Notes: generated by a model from the sequence alone, not told the origin. Shown: positions 22,771 to 34,800, counted from the stretch's first letter. The stretch: DNA of 64,000 bases from Antedon mediterranea (GCF_964355755.1 NC_092676.1:30391871-30455870), one strand, 5' to 3'. Numbers and translations are program-made.

Positions 22771-23180
22771 TAGGTTATATAACCCTAACCCTAGTTTGAA
22801 GCGACATAATAAATTCATCGCGAAAAAGTACGTATCGTATTTAGAAACTTTTGAAATTTGTTAGATATGTTTAATAGGTTCTTACGTCTATAAAACAAAC
22901 AAAAAATATAAATTTCACAAAAAATTCGTGATTTTAATAATTTGCATTTCTAAAAATGTACACTTATGAAATACCATACATTTTCCAACACATTTTTACT
23001 TCATTGATGATTCCCAGAAATCAAAATAAAACAAATTATGATATTTCTTTTACATTATAGATGTAAGAACCTATATTGAACATGTACCAAATTTCAAACG
23101 TTTTTTAAGACGATACGTATTTTTATCGATGAATTAAGTATGTGATCGCTTCAAACTAGGGTTAGGGTTAAATAACCTAA
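22771..23180. mobile_element. Palindromic MITE-like insert with TTAGGG-like ends, copy 1
   Basis: A ~410 bp imperfect inverted repeat. The left arm begins GGTTATATAACCCTAACC then CTAGTTTGAAGCGA; the right arm ends in the inverse TCGCTTCAAACTAGGGTTAG then GGTTAAATAACC. Internal arms share ACGTATCGT/ACGATACGT and AGGTTCTTACGTCTATAA / TATAGATGTAAGAACC. No coding frame. Confidence 0.8.
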
Positions 23181-23390
23181 CAGTTCATTCTTTAACACTG
23201 CGTTTAACTTTTAACCAAATTGGTTTTAGTACAGCACAATGATAAACTATGTACATTTTATTTTTCATATGACATTATAGGATACATATAATGTAATAAT
23301 AATAAATACAAGTTACATAGTTTATCATCTTGTTTTACAGAACCAATTTGGTTACACAGTTAAACACAATGATAAAGAATAGACACTGTT

Positions 23391-23806
23391 TTAGGTTATA
23401 TAACTCTAACCCTAGTTTGAAGCGATCACATACTTAATTCATCGCGAAAAAATACGTATCGTATTCAGAAACATTTGAAATTTGGTAAATATGTTCAATA
23501 GGTTCTTACGTCTATAAAACAAACAAAAAATAAAAGTTTCAAGACAAATTCGTGATTTTAATAATTTGCATTTCTAAACATTTACACTTATGAAAGACAA
23601 TACATTTCCAACACATTTTTACTTCATTGATGATTCTCAGAAATCAAAATAAAACTATTAGGATATTTCTTTTGCATTATAGATGTAAGAACCTATATTG
23701 AACATATCTACCAAATATCAAACGTTTTTCAAGACGATACGTATTTTTAGCGATGAATATTAAATATGTGATCGCTTCAAACTAGGGTTAGGGTTAAATA
23801 AACTAA
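23391..23806. mobile_element. Palindromic MITE-like insert, copy 2
   Basis: About 90% similar by eye to the 22771-23180 copy, with the same CCCTAACCCTAGTTTGAAGC end and inverse end. The ~200 bp between the two copies is degenerate satellite, so the pair may be a duplication of insert plus flank. Confidence 0.8.
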
Positions 23807-24109
23807 AACAGTTCTATTCTTTATCACTCACTGTGTTTAACTTTTAACAAAAATGGTTATAGTAAAACACAATGATAAACTTATATGTCAATTTTATTTT
23901 TCATAACATAAAATGTTTGATATTCTTTATAATATTTAATATTATATTTTAGGCCTACTATTAATGACGTATAAATGCACACTACATCTGAAATAACTTT
24001 CTACTTCATTGGCGATTCTTACCAAAAAAAAGAACTAATTTTGTTATGTATATAGAGCAACCTATTATAACATGTCTTGTATGATTTTTATCTCGTTTCA
24101 ATGACATTT

Positions 24110-24400
24110 TATACTACAATTCAAATGAAAAAGCATCACAAAAAAATACGTCTGGTATTCAAAAAGTTTCTAAACTCGGTACACAGAAAAAAGGAAATGT
24201 TGAAAATGTATGGTCTTTCATAAGTGTGAATTTTTTGAAATGCAAATAATGGAAATCATCGATTTGTCTTGAAATTTATAATTTGTTTTGTCTTATTGAA
24301 CATATCTATACAAAATATCAAACGTTTCTGAATACGATACGTTTTTTTTCTCGATGAATTTATAATGTTGCTTCAAACTAGAGGGTAGGGTAGTAACCTA
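24110..24400. repeat. Degenerate third copy of the palindromic insert
   Basis: Retains AAAAAATACGTCTGGTATTC on the left and GAATACGATACG ... GCTTCAAACTAGAGGGTAGG on the right. The left terminus is eroded. Confidence 0.55.
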
Positions 24401-24816
24401 ACAAGTATCTATTCTTTATCACTATGTTTAACTGTGTAACCATATTGGTTCTAATAAAAAACAATGATAAACTATGTAAATTGTATGTTTCATATATTAC
24501 ATTTTTGCCAAAAAAAATTATTGGGAATGTCAAATTTCTTTTTCATGACATAGATCTACAAATTTCAGAAGCTTTTGAGTACGAGTATTTTACGCGATGT
24601 TTTTTTATCCTCATTTTAATATTTTGGTAATGTAATTCACATAAAGTTTTGTATCCAAAAATTGTTTATTCTTGGGTAGAAATGAGGAAATAAATAGTAT
24701 TCCTGTATAATATAATAATCAATAATAAAGTATAAAAAAAAGTGTTGTGTAAACGAATGTTTTTTACGCTTCGAATTTTCTGTTACATTATGTTTGAATT
24801 GAAGCTACGGATATTG

Positions 24817-24857
24817 AATCATGGACCTATAAATTAGTAATTTATAGGTCCATGATT
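24817..24857. repeat. 41 bp near-perfect palindrome
   Basis: Arms AATCATGGACCTATAAATTA and the exact inverse flank a single G. It is capable of hairpin or cruciform formation. It lies in the central, non-satellite part of FB1. Confidence 0.9.
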
Positions 24858-25136
24858 GAACATATCGTCACTCACCACACATTTTTTGTTTTGTATTTCG
24901 AAAGTATTTATTCTAAAGAACAATTGATGCAAACATCAACTGCGTATCTTATTTCATTAATTAATTATATTAATTATAATTTGGCGATTATTCGTCACAC
25001 GAAGAGTCGAATATCGATTCGTCTCGTCATGGGAAGAAAACGTGCATTGCGCACACTGTTTACGCGCCTCAACAATAAACGGCGAATATGCGATTCGTCA
25101 CTTATGGAACGCCGTTTTACACAAGTTTTTGGCGAT

Positions 25137-25345
25137 GATAAAAATTGCGTCGATGATGAAATTGCGTCGATGAAAATTGCATCGACGCAATGTAGATTGC
25201 GTCGATGCAATGTAGATTGCGTCGACGCAATTTACATTGCGTCGATGAAAATTGCATCGATGAAAATTGCGTCGATGAAAATTGCGTCGATGAAAACTGC
25301 ATCGATGAAAATTGCGTCGATGAAAACTGCATCGATGAAAATTGA
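25137..25345. repeat. GCGTCGATGAAAATT minisatellite (one orientation)
   Basis: About 13-14 units of 15 bp alternating GCGTCGATGAAAATT and GCATCGATGAAAACT. GTCGAC and ATCGAT palindromes recur. A repetitive open frame across it is a repeat artefact. Confidence 0.9.
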
Positions 25346-25769
25346 TGTGATGAATTTAATTGATTATGAAAATTCCAAATGGTTTTAATTCAATCAATGA
25401 TGAAAATGACTACTAGTAAAGTAAATGATGATGTTAATAATGATGTTAATAATGTTATTATGTTGCTAAAAATTGACGGTTTCTGAATATTTTGATATGA
25501 TAAACATGTTTACCGCTTGCGCTAGCGCGCGTTATAGACAAGCGCACAGTGATCGCGCACTAAAACAATGTTGAAATATATGCACTGATTAACATTTTAG
25601 TGATTTATTGTCAACACATTTTAGCAATGGATCCATTATTGTCCTTTCGGACACATTATATCTTCTAGCTAATTGCTTCCGTTAATCCACCAGTTCAGTA
25701 CATAAAATCCAGATGTCCAGCATCCATGACATCATATTCAAATCATACCGGCAGGGAGATCGCAATTTT

Positions 25770-26005
25770 CATCGATGAAAACTGCATCGATGAAAATTAT
25801 TTTTTTTTTCATCGATGCAGTTTTCATCGATGCAGTTTTCATCGACGCAATTTTCATCGACACAATTTTCATCACATTAACGCAATTTTCATTACATCGA
25901 CGCAATTTTCATCGACGCAATGTTCATCACATCATTACATCAATACTATATTCATCGACGCAATTTTCATCACATCGACGCAATTTTCATTGCATCATCG
26001 ACGCG
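25770..26005. repeat. GCGTCGATGAAAATT minisatellite (inverse orientation)
   Basis: The same 15 bp unit as at 25137-25345 but on the other strand (TTTTCATCGACGCAA). The two arrays form an inverted pair around a ~420 bp spacer at 25346-25769. Confidence 0.9.
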
Positions 26006-26404
26006 ATTTTATCATCGCCTAAACTGGCATTCCATACTAATTGCGTGTGATCTGATTGGTGTATTATAAATAAATTCATCGCGATGAATTTTTCAGTAGA
26101 TGTAATGAGACAGTTCAGTAGATGTAATGACAGTTAATTTAATTGTTCTGCTCTTTTTGTACAAATCTATACTACTTTATATTATGGATTTTGTAGTACT
26201 GTTAAAATTATTAAATCTCTGGAAGTGTGTTTTACGAGTATGTCCGCAAATTTATGCGTTTACGGTTTTAAAATGTGAGTTTTAAATAGCGAACATGATC
26301 TTGTTAGGTGCACTACGCACGCAGTATTCCAAAATGTCTTACTAATTGGGAGAAAATCATATTGTATCATATCATATTATATCCATTCTTTAAATTCATA
26401 TTCT

Positions 26405-27830
26405 TTATCCAAAACTAAATTGGTATAGTAAAACACAGTGCTAGCAATTTATCATATTATTAAATGTTTCATATTCTTTATCATTGTGTTTTACTCTAAT
26501 CAAATTGGTATAGTAAAACACAGTGCTAAATTGCTATGTGAATGTCATTTATCATATTTTTAAATGTTTCCTATTCTTTATCATTGTGCTTTACCATAAC
26601 CAAATTGGTTATAGTAAAACACAGTGCTAAATTGCTATGTAAATGTTATATATCATATTATTAAATTCCTATTCTTTATCATTGTGTTTTACTCTAACCA
26701 AATTGGTTATAGTAAAACACAGTGATAAATTGCTATGTAAATGTAATTTATCATATTATTAAATGTTTCCTATTCTTTATCATTGTGTTTTACTCTAACC
26801 AAATTGGTTATAGTAAAACACAGTGATAAATTGCTATGTAAATGTAATTTATCATGTTAGTAAATGTTTCTTATTCTTTATCGTTGAGTTTTACTCTAAT
26901 CAAATTGGTTATAGTAAAACACAGTGCTAAATTGCTATGTAAATGTTATATATCATATTATTAAATGTTTCCTATTCTTTATCATTGTGTTTTACTCTAA
27001 TCTGATTGGTTATAGTAAAACACAGTGCTAAATTGCTATGTGAATGTCATTTATCATGTTATTAAATGTTTCCTATTCTTTATCATTGTGCTTTACTCTA
27101 ACCAAATTGGTTATAGTAAAACACAGTGCTAAATTGCTATGTAAATGTCATTTATCATGTTATTAAATGTTTCTTATTCTTTATCATTGTGTTTTACTCT
27201 AACCAAATTGGTTATAGTAAAACACAGTGATAAATTGCTATGTAAATGTAATTTATCATATTATTAAATGTTTCCTATTCTTTATCATTGTGTTTTACTC
27301 TAACCAAATTGGTTATAGTAAAACACAGTGATAAATTGCTATGTAAATGTAATTTATCATGTTATTAAATGTTTCCTATTCTTTATCGTTGTGTTTTACT
27401 CTAATCAAATTGGTTATAGTAAAACACAGTGCTAAATTGCTATGTAAATGTTATATATCATATTATTAAATGTTTCCTATTCTTTATCATTGTGTTTTAC
27501 TCTAATCTGATTGGTTATAGTAAAACACAGTGCTAAATTGCTATGTGAATGTCATTTATCATGTTATTAAATGTTTCCTATTCTTTATCATTGTGCTTTA
27601 CTCTAACCAAATTGGTTATAGTAAAACACAGTGCTAAATTGCTAAATGTCATTTATCATGTTATTAAATGTTTCTTATTCCATATCATTGTGTTTTACTC
27701 TAACCAAATTGGTTATAGTAAAACACAGTGCTAAATTGCTATGTAAATGTAATTTATCATATTATTAAATGTTTCCTATTCTTTATCATTGTGTTTTACT
27801 CTAACCAAATTGGTTATAATTTATTTAATT
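26405..27830. repeat. ~100 bp palindrome-bearing satellite, right array (about 14 copies)
   Basis: The same unit as the 20190-22730 array in inverse orientation (ACTCTAACCAAATTGGTTAT then AGTAAAACACAGTG). Copies are more homogeneous than on the left and show higher-order repetition; for example, a ~400 bp block containing the CTAATCTGATTGG variant recurs near 26995 and 27505. Confidence 0.95.
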
Positions 27831-27879
27831 TCATTTCAAAAGACATTTACCTAAATTGCTATTTAATTATAGTAAAACA

Positions 27880-28220
27880 CTGTGCTAAATTGCTATTGTA
27901 TTAAGGACGAGTTCCGAGAAGATGTATTCAAAGCTACAACCAATCAGAACAGTGTTAATCAATATAGTCCATGGCTACAGCCAATCAGAAACGTCCAAAT
28001 CGCAATAACCCCTAGGCTAATAGAAATTATTGGTCCGAGTAGCCTTTTCAACCAGACGTTGCGAGGTTTAAAAAGTAAAACATGATTTACTCGCCAGTTT
28101 GGTATAGTTTATATACCTGAACACGACGATTGTTTATGACTAGTCACTAGACGTTTCGGAAGTCCGTCCTGAAGAAATAATTTTCAGGCCTAGGCCTAAT
28201 CCCAATCTCCTATTTTCGAC
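27880..28220 (+). promoter_or_regulatory. Likely NAAA promoter, partly inside FB1
   Basis: Two CCAATCAG boxes (27940-27947 and 27981-27988) and an inverted CCAAT (ATTGG near 28030) lie 190-280 bp before the NAAA ATG. The boxes fall between the satellite array and the right terminal repeat of FB1 (28103). If FB1 is correctly bounded, the element contributes the proximal promoter. Transcript starts are unknown. Confidence 0.4.
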
Positions 28221-31200
28221 ATGAAGGGTTGGAAGAACATAGTATATACATTTTTAACTCTACTGATAGCAGTTTTAGCATCATGTACGCACAGTTTCAG
28301 TGTCGCAGGAGGAGGGTCAGCAGCAGCAGCAGAGTCAATTCAACAACAACAAGCTAGCTGGACGAGGGCTCACACTCTCAGAAAAGAGGACGTTCCCCCG
28401 CGATACGACGTAAATTTAGATCTCCCAGAAGAAGATCGATGGGCACCTGTTTTAGTGCATTACAACAAAACTATGTTGGCACAAATGGTCAAAAATGCTT
28501 TGGCGTAAGTTAAGTTTTACATTTTTATTTATATATTATTAATTACTAAAAATAAACTTAAATAAATTAGTGATTTCCTATTTAATATATTTACTACTAA
28601 TAAAAAGCTATTTATTGAGCTTCTGATCATGGAGTAAAGAATTTACTCTATGATGTTCTGATATATTTTAATATTTAAAATGAATGCAATTTACAGTGGG
28701 CCTAGCTAGGCATACTGACAAATGAGAAAATGTTCCCTTTATTAAATGTCATTCTTTATATAAATTTGTACATTTTTAGACAAACTTATGGTCGGGTACA
28801 ACAACAAAATACAGTATTTGATGTATTTATTTGTAATTTTCTTCATCGTATATTTTCACTAACATAATATAAGATTTATTAATGCATTTAAATTAAAATT
28901 CATCAAATAATTGAATATTTCCATATTGTATTCACCTTTTGAAGTACTGAGTTACCTAAAGAAGCTATTCCACTGGTTGAATTGATTGGATCTGAGCTTA
29001 ACAAGTATATGCCTACTCCATATTCTGGTGAAATAAAAGGCATTGCTAAGTTTCTTAATGTCAGTATTGGAGAAGTGTTTGCACTCAATATTTTATATGA
29101 AGCAACAGCGTAAGTTCTATTTTTTGTGTTGAAATATTTACTTTGATAGCAATGAATGAAAAATATGTACCATTGTGCCTTTACATGTTTCTAGCTTGCA
29201 ACATATCTAATCATTGCTTATTAACACAACTATTTCAGGTTCTGCACAAGTATAGTAGCAGTTGATAGCGATAACATGATATGGCATGGCCGTAATTTAG
29301 ACTACCATTTGGCAGATATCCTACGCAATTTAACCGTTGTATTGGATTGGAAAAGAAACAATCGTGTAAGAAAACTTTGCTGCCAGCTTTGCTATAGTAA
29401 TTTGATGAAATCTAGGACTAATTCAGCAACAGTTCACTTATTAATAAAATATTCTTTTTTTCAGACTGTATTTACAAGTACATCATATATTGGAAATATT
29501 GGTGTATTTACCGGTATGAAACCAAACGTGTTTACAGTATCCATTGATGAAAGAGGTGAATGCGATATTCGTTTAATGGAACAAGTTCTTCTCTAAGACT
29601 GTTATGTAATCTGTACTAAAATTCTTGTATTGTTTTGCTAACAAACAAAAGAATAATGTGATATGTAATTTACTTCAATTCTCTAATATTATGACTAAAT
29701 GGCTTAATGTATCCATAATTTCATAAATATGTCAACAATGTTTTTTTTTTCAGACAAAGGAAATATTTATGAGAATATTATGGGATTGTTAAGTGCATTA
29801 ATGAATGGTACCTCCACATCATTTACAAGCTTTTTAACTCGTGAGGTAACCCCATTTATTTGTTTATTCCTGTACTTTCTCCCACCATAGTTAAGAGAGT
29901 TTACCATTTCTTGGTTCCAACTACCATATTTCTCCATCTAGAATTGAACTTCATTCAATTATATTTATTTATATCTTGCAGGCTTTAGAGTATGATGATA
30001 CATTTAAGAAAGTGTACACTAGACTTGTAGACAGTCATATAATTGCACCTGTCTATTACATCCTTGGAGGAGTGAATCCTGACGAAGGGGTTGTTATAAC
30101 AAGAGCTAGATTAAAAGCACTTGATATCAATATATTAGTCCCATCAATAGACAAGTAAAGTATTCATATTGTTTTACTGACCTACACCTTGGATATCTGC
30201 TTCATTATAACAATAGCTAGACTAAAAGCACTTGATATCAATATATTAGTCCCATCAATAGACAAGTAAGTATTCATATTGTTTTACTGACCTACACCTT
30301 GGATATCTGCTTCATTATAACAAGAGCTAGATTAAAAGCACTTGATATCAATATATTAGTCCCATCAATAGACAAGTAAGTATTTATATTGTTTTACTGA
30401 CCTACACCTTGGATATCTGCTTCATTATAACAAGAGCTAGACTAAAAGCACTTGATATCAATATATTAGTCCCATCAATAGACAAGTAAGTATCTATATT
30501 GTTTTACTGACCTACACCTTGGATATCTGCTTCATTATAACAAGAGCTAGATTAAAAGCACTTGATATCAATATATTAGTCCCATCAATAGACAAGTAAA
30601 GTATTCATATTGTTTTACTGACCTACACCTTGGATATCTGCTTCATTATAACAAGAGCTAGATTAAAAGCACTTGATATCAATATATTAGTCCCATCAAT
30701 AGACAAATAAGTATTTATATTGTTTTACTGACCTACACCTTGGATATCTGCTTCATTTCCATAATAAACATTTAAGGATTGCCACTTAACAAATGACATA
30801 ATCTTTTGTAGATGGTTTGTCTTGGAAACCAACTACGACAGATGGACAACACCACCACCTAGTGATGACAGGAGGTTAGTGTTTAGCTGGCTAAAAGCTA
30901 CACATCTGTGTCATTTTCAAATGAAATTTTACACTCGCAAAGTATCAGCAATACAATTTTGTTTTCTGTACCTCCAGAGATCCAGGAATTAAATATATGA
31001 AAGCTGTTGGCAGAAAAAACATCAATGACAAAACCATGTATCAAGTATTATCAGAGCCACCAGTTCTTAATAAGTAAGTTTCTTGTTATATAAAATAAGT
31101 TACCAAAATATTAAGATTGTTATTCCCTAAGAACAATCTTAATATTAGTATTAAAATGTGCCACTCCTTAATGTATTGACTTTATTATTATTTTCAGTAA

Positions 31201-31273
31201 AACTACGTACACAACATTGATGACAGCAGCACAACCTGGTTTGTTTCAAACGTACATCCGTCATTATCCCTAA
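28221..31273 (+). CDS. NAAA: N-acylethanolamine acid amidase-like Ntn hydrolase
   Basis: Lysosomal amidase of the acid ceramidase/NAAA family, which cleaves fatty acid ethanolamides after autocatalytic processing at an N-terminal Cys. Exons: 28221-28504, 28945-29109, 29239-29365, 29465-29555, 29754-29845, 29982-30154, 30812-30874, 30978-31073, 31198-31273; 388 residues with consistent phases. A signal peptide (about residues 1-26) precedes PRYDVNLDLPEEDRW, the NAAA-like start of the mature enzyme. The catalytic Cys152 begins the motif CTSI, followed by WHGRNLDY, DERDKGN, YYILGGVNPDEGVVITR, ETNYDRW and DDRR. Overall the match is closer to NAAA than to ASAH1, but a family tree would be needed to separate them. 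The exon 6 end and donor are tandemly repeated downstream. AATAAA lies near 31412. Confidence 0.88.
30096..30760. repeat. ~110 bp minisatellite seeded by NAAA exon 6 end
   Basis: Six copies with starts near 30096, 30207, 30317, 30427, 30537 and 30648. The first ~59 bp of each unit is the 3' end of NAAA exon 6 (ATAACAAGAGCTAGATTAAA ... ATAGACAA), followed by the donor GTAAAG or GTAAGT and ~45 bp of intron. The true exon uses the weaker GTAAAG donor; three of the extra copies carry the consensus GTAAGT, one carries GTAAAG, and the last is mutated (ACAAATAAGT). Every copy has an in-frame TAA right after the donor GT. Confidence 0.92.
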
Positions 31274-31411
31274 AAGTTGAGAAAAAAAACCAGGCCACTA
31301 TGCATACACTAAATGAATATAGTATACAGTGTGTATTCTGTAGCAATAGCATTGTTTTCATGATCGGTTGATTCATTGATTATATTTAAACTCATCACTA
31401 CCCAGAATATT

Positions 31412-31422
31412 AATAAATAAAA
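31412..31422 (+). terminator. Polyadenylation signal of NAAA
   Basis: Overlapping AATAAATAAAA about 140 bp after the NAAA stop. Confidence 0.55.
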
Positions 31423-31897
31423 ACGTATTCAATTCCTTTTTATTAAAAACTCAGTTGATGTATTATTATTATTTCAAGTGTGACTATGTTATATGAAAAC
31501 AGTTGTGTGAAAAGTGTCACTTGCACAAAGAAAAAATACAATTTTCTATTTTTTTTATATAATGTTAATAATGTAAAATAATATAATAATTATATTTTTG
31601 AATTCCTTATTTTGTTATTTGCAGCTGTTAATTAATTATAATAATTGCAATAAAAACTAATTATTATTCATTGACTGTAAATATAACAATTGTAATAGAA
31701 TAAAACTAAACATAAAACCACATACTGTATCCAACTATTTAGTTACAGAATAAAATAATATTTATTTTTTTTTTATTTCTCAACCATGACTTCACAAGGA
31801 GTTGGACAGACGTTGGGTCATGTAATTCTGGAAATTTTAAAAGGGTACTCACGGATAGGGAAAATTTCTATTTATTTCTGGCAAACCTTTATTTAAA

Positions 31898-34800
31898 ATG
31901 GCGGCCTCCGTCTGTCGGACGTGTGCTTCACAGTTTCGTTTTAAAGCCTTTAATTTTGTACAAGTAAGCAAAAGTATCCAAAGAAGGTTAAGTACACCAA
32001 TTTCGGTAAGTAGGTTTCTTCCCTCACTTATTTTAAAATAATATATAGGCCTTGGCACCTCTAGTCTAAGGCTAGGCCCTAGCCCCTTAAAACTAGCTAG
32101 CCTAAGCCTAGCTAGGTAGGAGGCTAGGTAGAGTAGGAGGAACCTCTATCCTCACTCAGAACGGACCTAGCCTAGATGAAGATACTAGGCCTAGAGCTGA
32201 GTGAGCAAAGGGTAGGTAACAAAGTGCGAGGGCATGCGAGGCAAGTCAGAAATTTATGCGAGGCATCGTTTTACCATCATCAAAAAATGCGAGGCATCAT
32301 TTTATCATTTCTCAAAATTGCAAGGCAGGAAAGGGTGTGTAGAAAGCGACGACCTCGAATTGAACGACCCGGGCGACCTCGAATTGGACGACCTAGAATT
32401 GGACGACCCATAACACGAAACCGACGACCCCTATAATAGCCTAGCCTAGCCTAGCCTAGGCCTAAGTATGGTATAACATCCCGAAGCCGAACATAACCAA
32501 AGATCTTTAAACCATACCTTATATAATACTTGCAAGCAAGCAATTGATTGAAAAAATACAGAAATATCGCCATTTGATACTGAATGTGTCGACACGAACA
32601 AACGAACAGATATGGAACGCCAAGAGTGCATCATTAAAACTGCATTCGACTCGATTAGCACACGAAATATCATAAACATGGCAAACCAGGCCCTTTTTCA
32701 GCGGCAGGTAAGGTTTGACCATGGAGGTACTCCATGGTTTGACCAGCTCCATGGTTTGGTAAAAATATTTTTATACCTCCATGGTTTGACCGTATACAAT
32801 GCATGTGTGAAATGTAAAGCTTTCTTATGGCCCTCCCCATGCAGGATTAGGCCAAGTTGAGCTGCCGACAAGTTGAGGCGCCGCCAAAAACGTTATTTTC
32901 TATGAAACGCCAAATGCTTACTTTCGCCGGTGCTCGTTTCTATTTAATAGAAGTTCTATTTATATTAATTATTAGATATAACGATGTATATTCCAAAGTT
33001 TATATATCACGGTTTTTAGTATATATTATTAAATATTATAATTAAAGAGAAATAATTATGAATATCTGACTTGTAGATTCCAAAATATAAGGCCTAAAAC
33101 ATGACCGAAAATGATCGTTTTTAGCCAAAAATGACGTAAACATGTTGCCCCCTCAGGCGGCAGTTGAAGTAAAATAATTGCATAAAATCACCGTTTTTTA
33201 GTAAAATATTTTGTGTTTTGTAAAATTCAATAAAATATGATATTAAAAGATAGTAAATAAAAAATAATAATTATTTAACCTCATTCGAAGAATATCAATA
33301 CTCTATTAGTCCTGAGAGACAACGTGATTTTACGTGGTAGGCATACACGCGAGAAAAATATTATGGAGTGCACTGCATTTTTACCTTGAATGATTAAAAA
33401 CAATTAAATTATTAAATATGACTACTTTCCTTTGCTGTTTCAAACCAACAAAATTGTAGTATGTAATTATTATTTATTTTCATGACACAATAAACCTAAA
33501 GACCATGAACTTATGTAGGGCCTACAAATCACTACGCGAAATGTCGTAAAAGACGCACTGGCCGTTTCATAGAAATTACCGGCGGCTCAATTTGTCGGCG
33601 GCCCAACCGGTCATATCCTCCCATGCACATGTTACGCTGCTTGGTAGGCCTATAGTGTTCGTTATAAGAAGACGAGATGTAATTATACGTCCATGGTTTA
33701 ACCATGTATTGTATAATATTTATTTCTTTTTAATTTATTTTTAATATGTCGAATGCAGTTTTAATTATGCACTCTTGGCGTTCCATATATTTTCGTTTGT
33801 TCGTGTCGACACAATCAGTATCAAATGGCGATATTTCTGTATTTTTTCAATCAATTGCTTGCTTGCGAGTATTATATAATAAGGTATAGTTTAAAGATCT
33901 TTGGCTATGTTCGGCTTCGGGATGTTATACCACACTTAGGCCTAGGCTAGGCTAGGCTATAGGGGTCGTCGGTTTCGTGTTATGGGTCGTTCAATTCGAG
34001 GTCGTTCAATTCGAGGTCGCCCGGGTCGTTGGGGTCGTCCAATTCGAGGTCGTCGCTTTCTACACACCCAGGCAGGAAATCACCGAAATTGAAGTAGCCT
34101 AGGCCTAGGCCCGCTAGGCTAGTTTCCTTTTCGCTGTGGCTAAAGATACGGTACCGTATTCTAACTTCTGTTTACTAAAGATACGGTAAAATTGCATTAC
34201 GTCATAACCAGCCAATGGGGTGCTGGTACGTGTGTGACGTCATCGTATAAGGACTTTGTGGATTTCATATCGCGAAAACCATGGAGGTATGGCGAAAACA
34301 GTGATCAACCGCATTTTCTTTATGCTTTATTTATCGCTATTATCGCCGTCGTGTGTGACAAAAACTAAATGTAGCCTACGTCTGTTATTATTATTGAAAA
34401 GCCATGTTGATTTTAATTCTAGAATAGAGAAAACCGTTTTAAAAGAGGCCTAGGCCTACTTACTACGTACTATGTATAACCTCATTATATGAGTTTGTTT
34501 GTGAAGGGAAAGCGATTCCAGGCTGTGGCCAGCTGCATATGTGTGCGCTGATTTCTGTGACTCGTCAGCCCTGGGGCTACACTGCTGTCTAAATCATAGT
34601 ATTTAAGGGCTCCTTTATTGTCCGCATTTGCTTGTTGTTTATGGTCACCATCGTAAACAAAGTTTTAAAAAAATATAGGCCTAAATAGGCCATTTGGAAT
34701 AAAAATAAAACCCTCATCTGCAGCGCAGCACACACATCCACGCAGCCTGGCGCCGCCGATAGGAATTCTCTACATATATAAATACAACCAACAACAGACG

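Larger units (their letters stand above)
19808..28103. mobile_element. Foldback-like element with long inverted satellite arms (FB1)
   Basis: An ~8.3 kb structure bounded by a ~33 bp inverted repeat: ACCAAATTGGCGAGTAAATC at 19808 and its near-perfect inverse ending at 28103. Inside, a ~2.5 kb array on the left and a ~1.4 kb array on the right are copies of the same ~100 bp unit in opposite orientations. Further in are imperfect palindromes with CCCTAACCCTAGTTTGAAGC ends, a 41 bp palindrome and a pair of inverted CATCGACGCAA minisatellites. This matches the design of foldback transposons, whose inverted repeats are built of tandem units. No transposase was found. No target duplication could be identified, so the exact outer boundary is less certain than for other elements here. 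Confidence 0.7.

Noticed and set aside
24852-25388. 178-residue frame ending in MKIASMKIASM repeats
   Set aside because: The repeat part is the 15 bp GCGTCGATGAAAATT minisatellite, and the inverse array gives the matching shadow at 25726-26050. No conserved domain.
25726-26050. Cys/His-rich frame (FHRCSFHRRNFHR) as zinc-finger-like
   Set aside because: The His and Cys come from translation of the inverse CATCGACG minisatellite; spacing does not match any zinc finger.
22074-27734. Nearly identical ~62-residue frames at 22074-22262 (-) and 27549-27734 (+)
   Set aside because: Similarity between two loci could suggest a conserved peptide, but both are simply frames of the palindromic satellite in inverted arms.
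20190-27830. CRISPR-like array of palindromic repeats
   Set aside because: Regularly spaced palindromes superficially resemble CRISPR, but the whole 100 bp unit, including the spacer, is repeated and the genome is an intron-bearing eukaryote.
32176-32436. Arg/Pro-rich 86-residue frame
   Set aside because: The [13 protein letters not shown] end is translation of the CGACCTCGAATTGGA array at the tip of element F and crosses the H/F junction.
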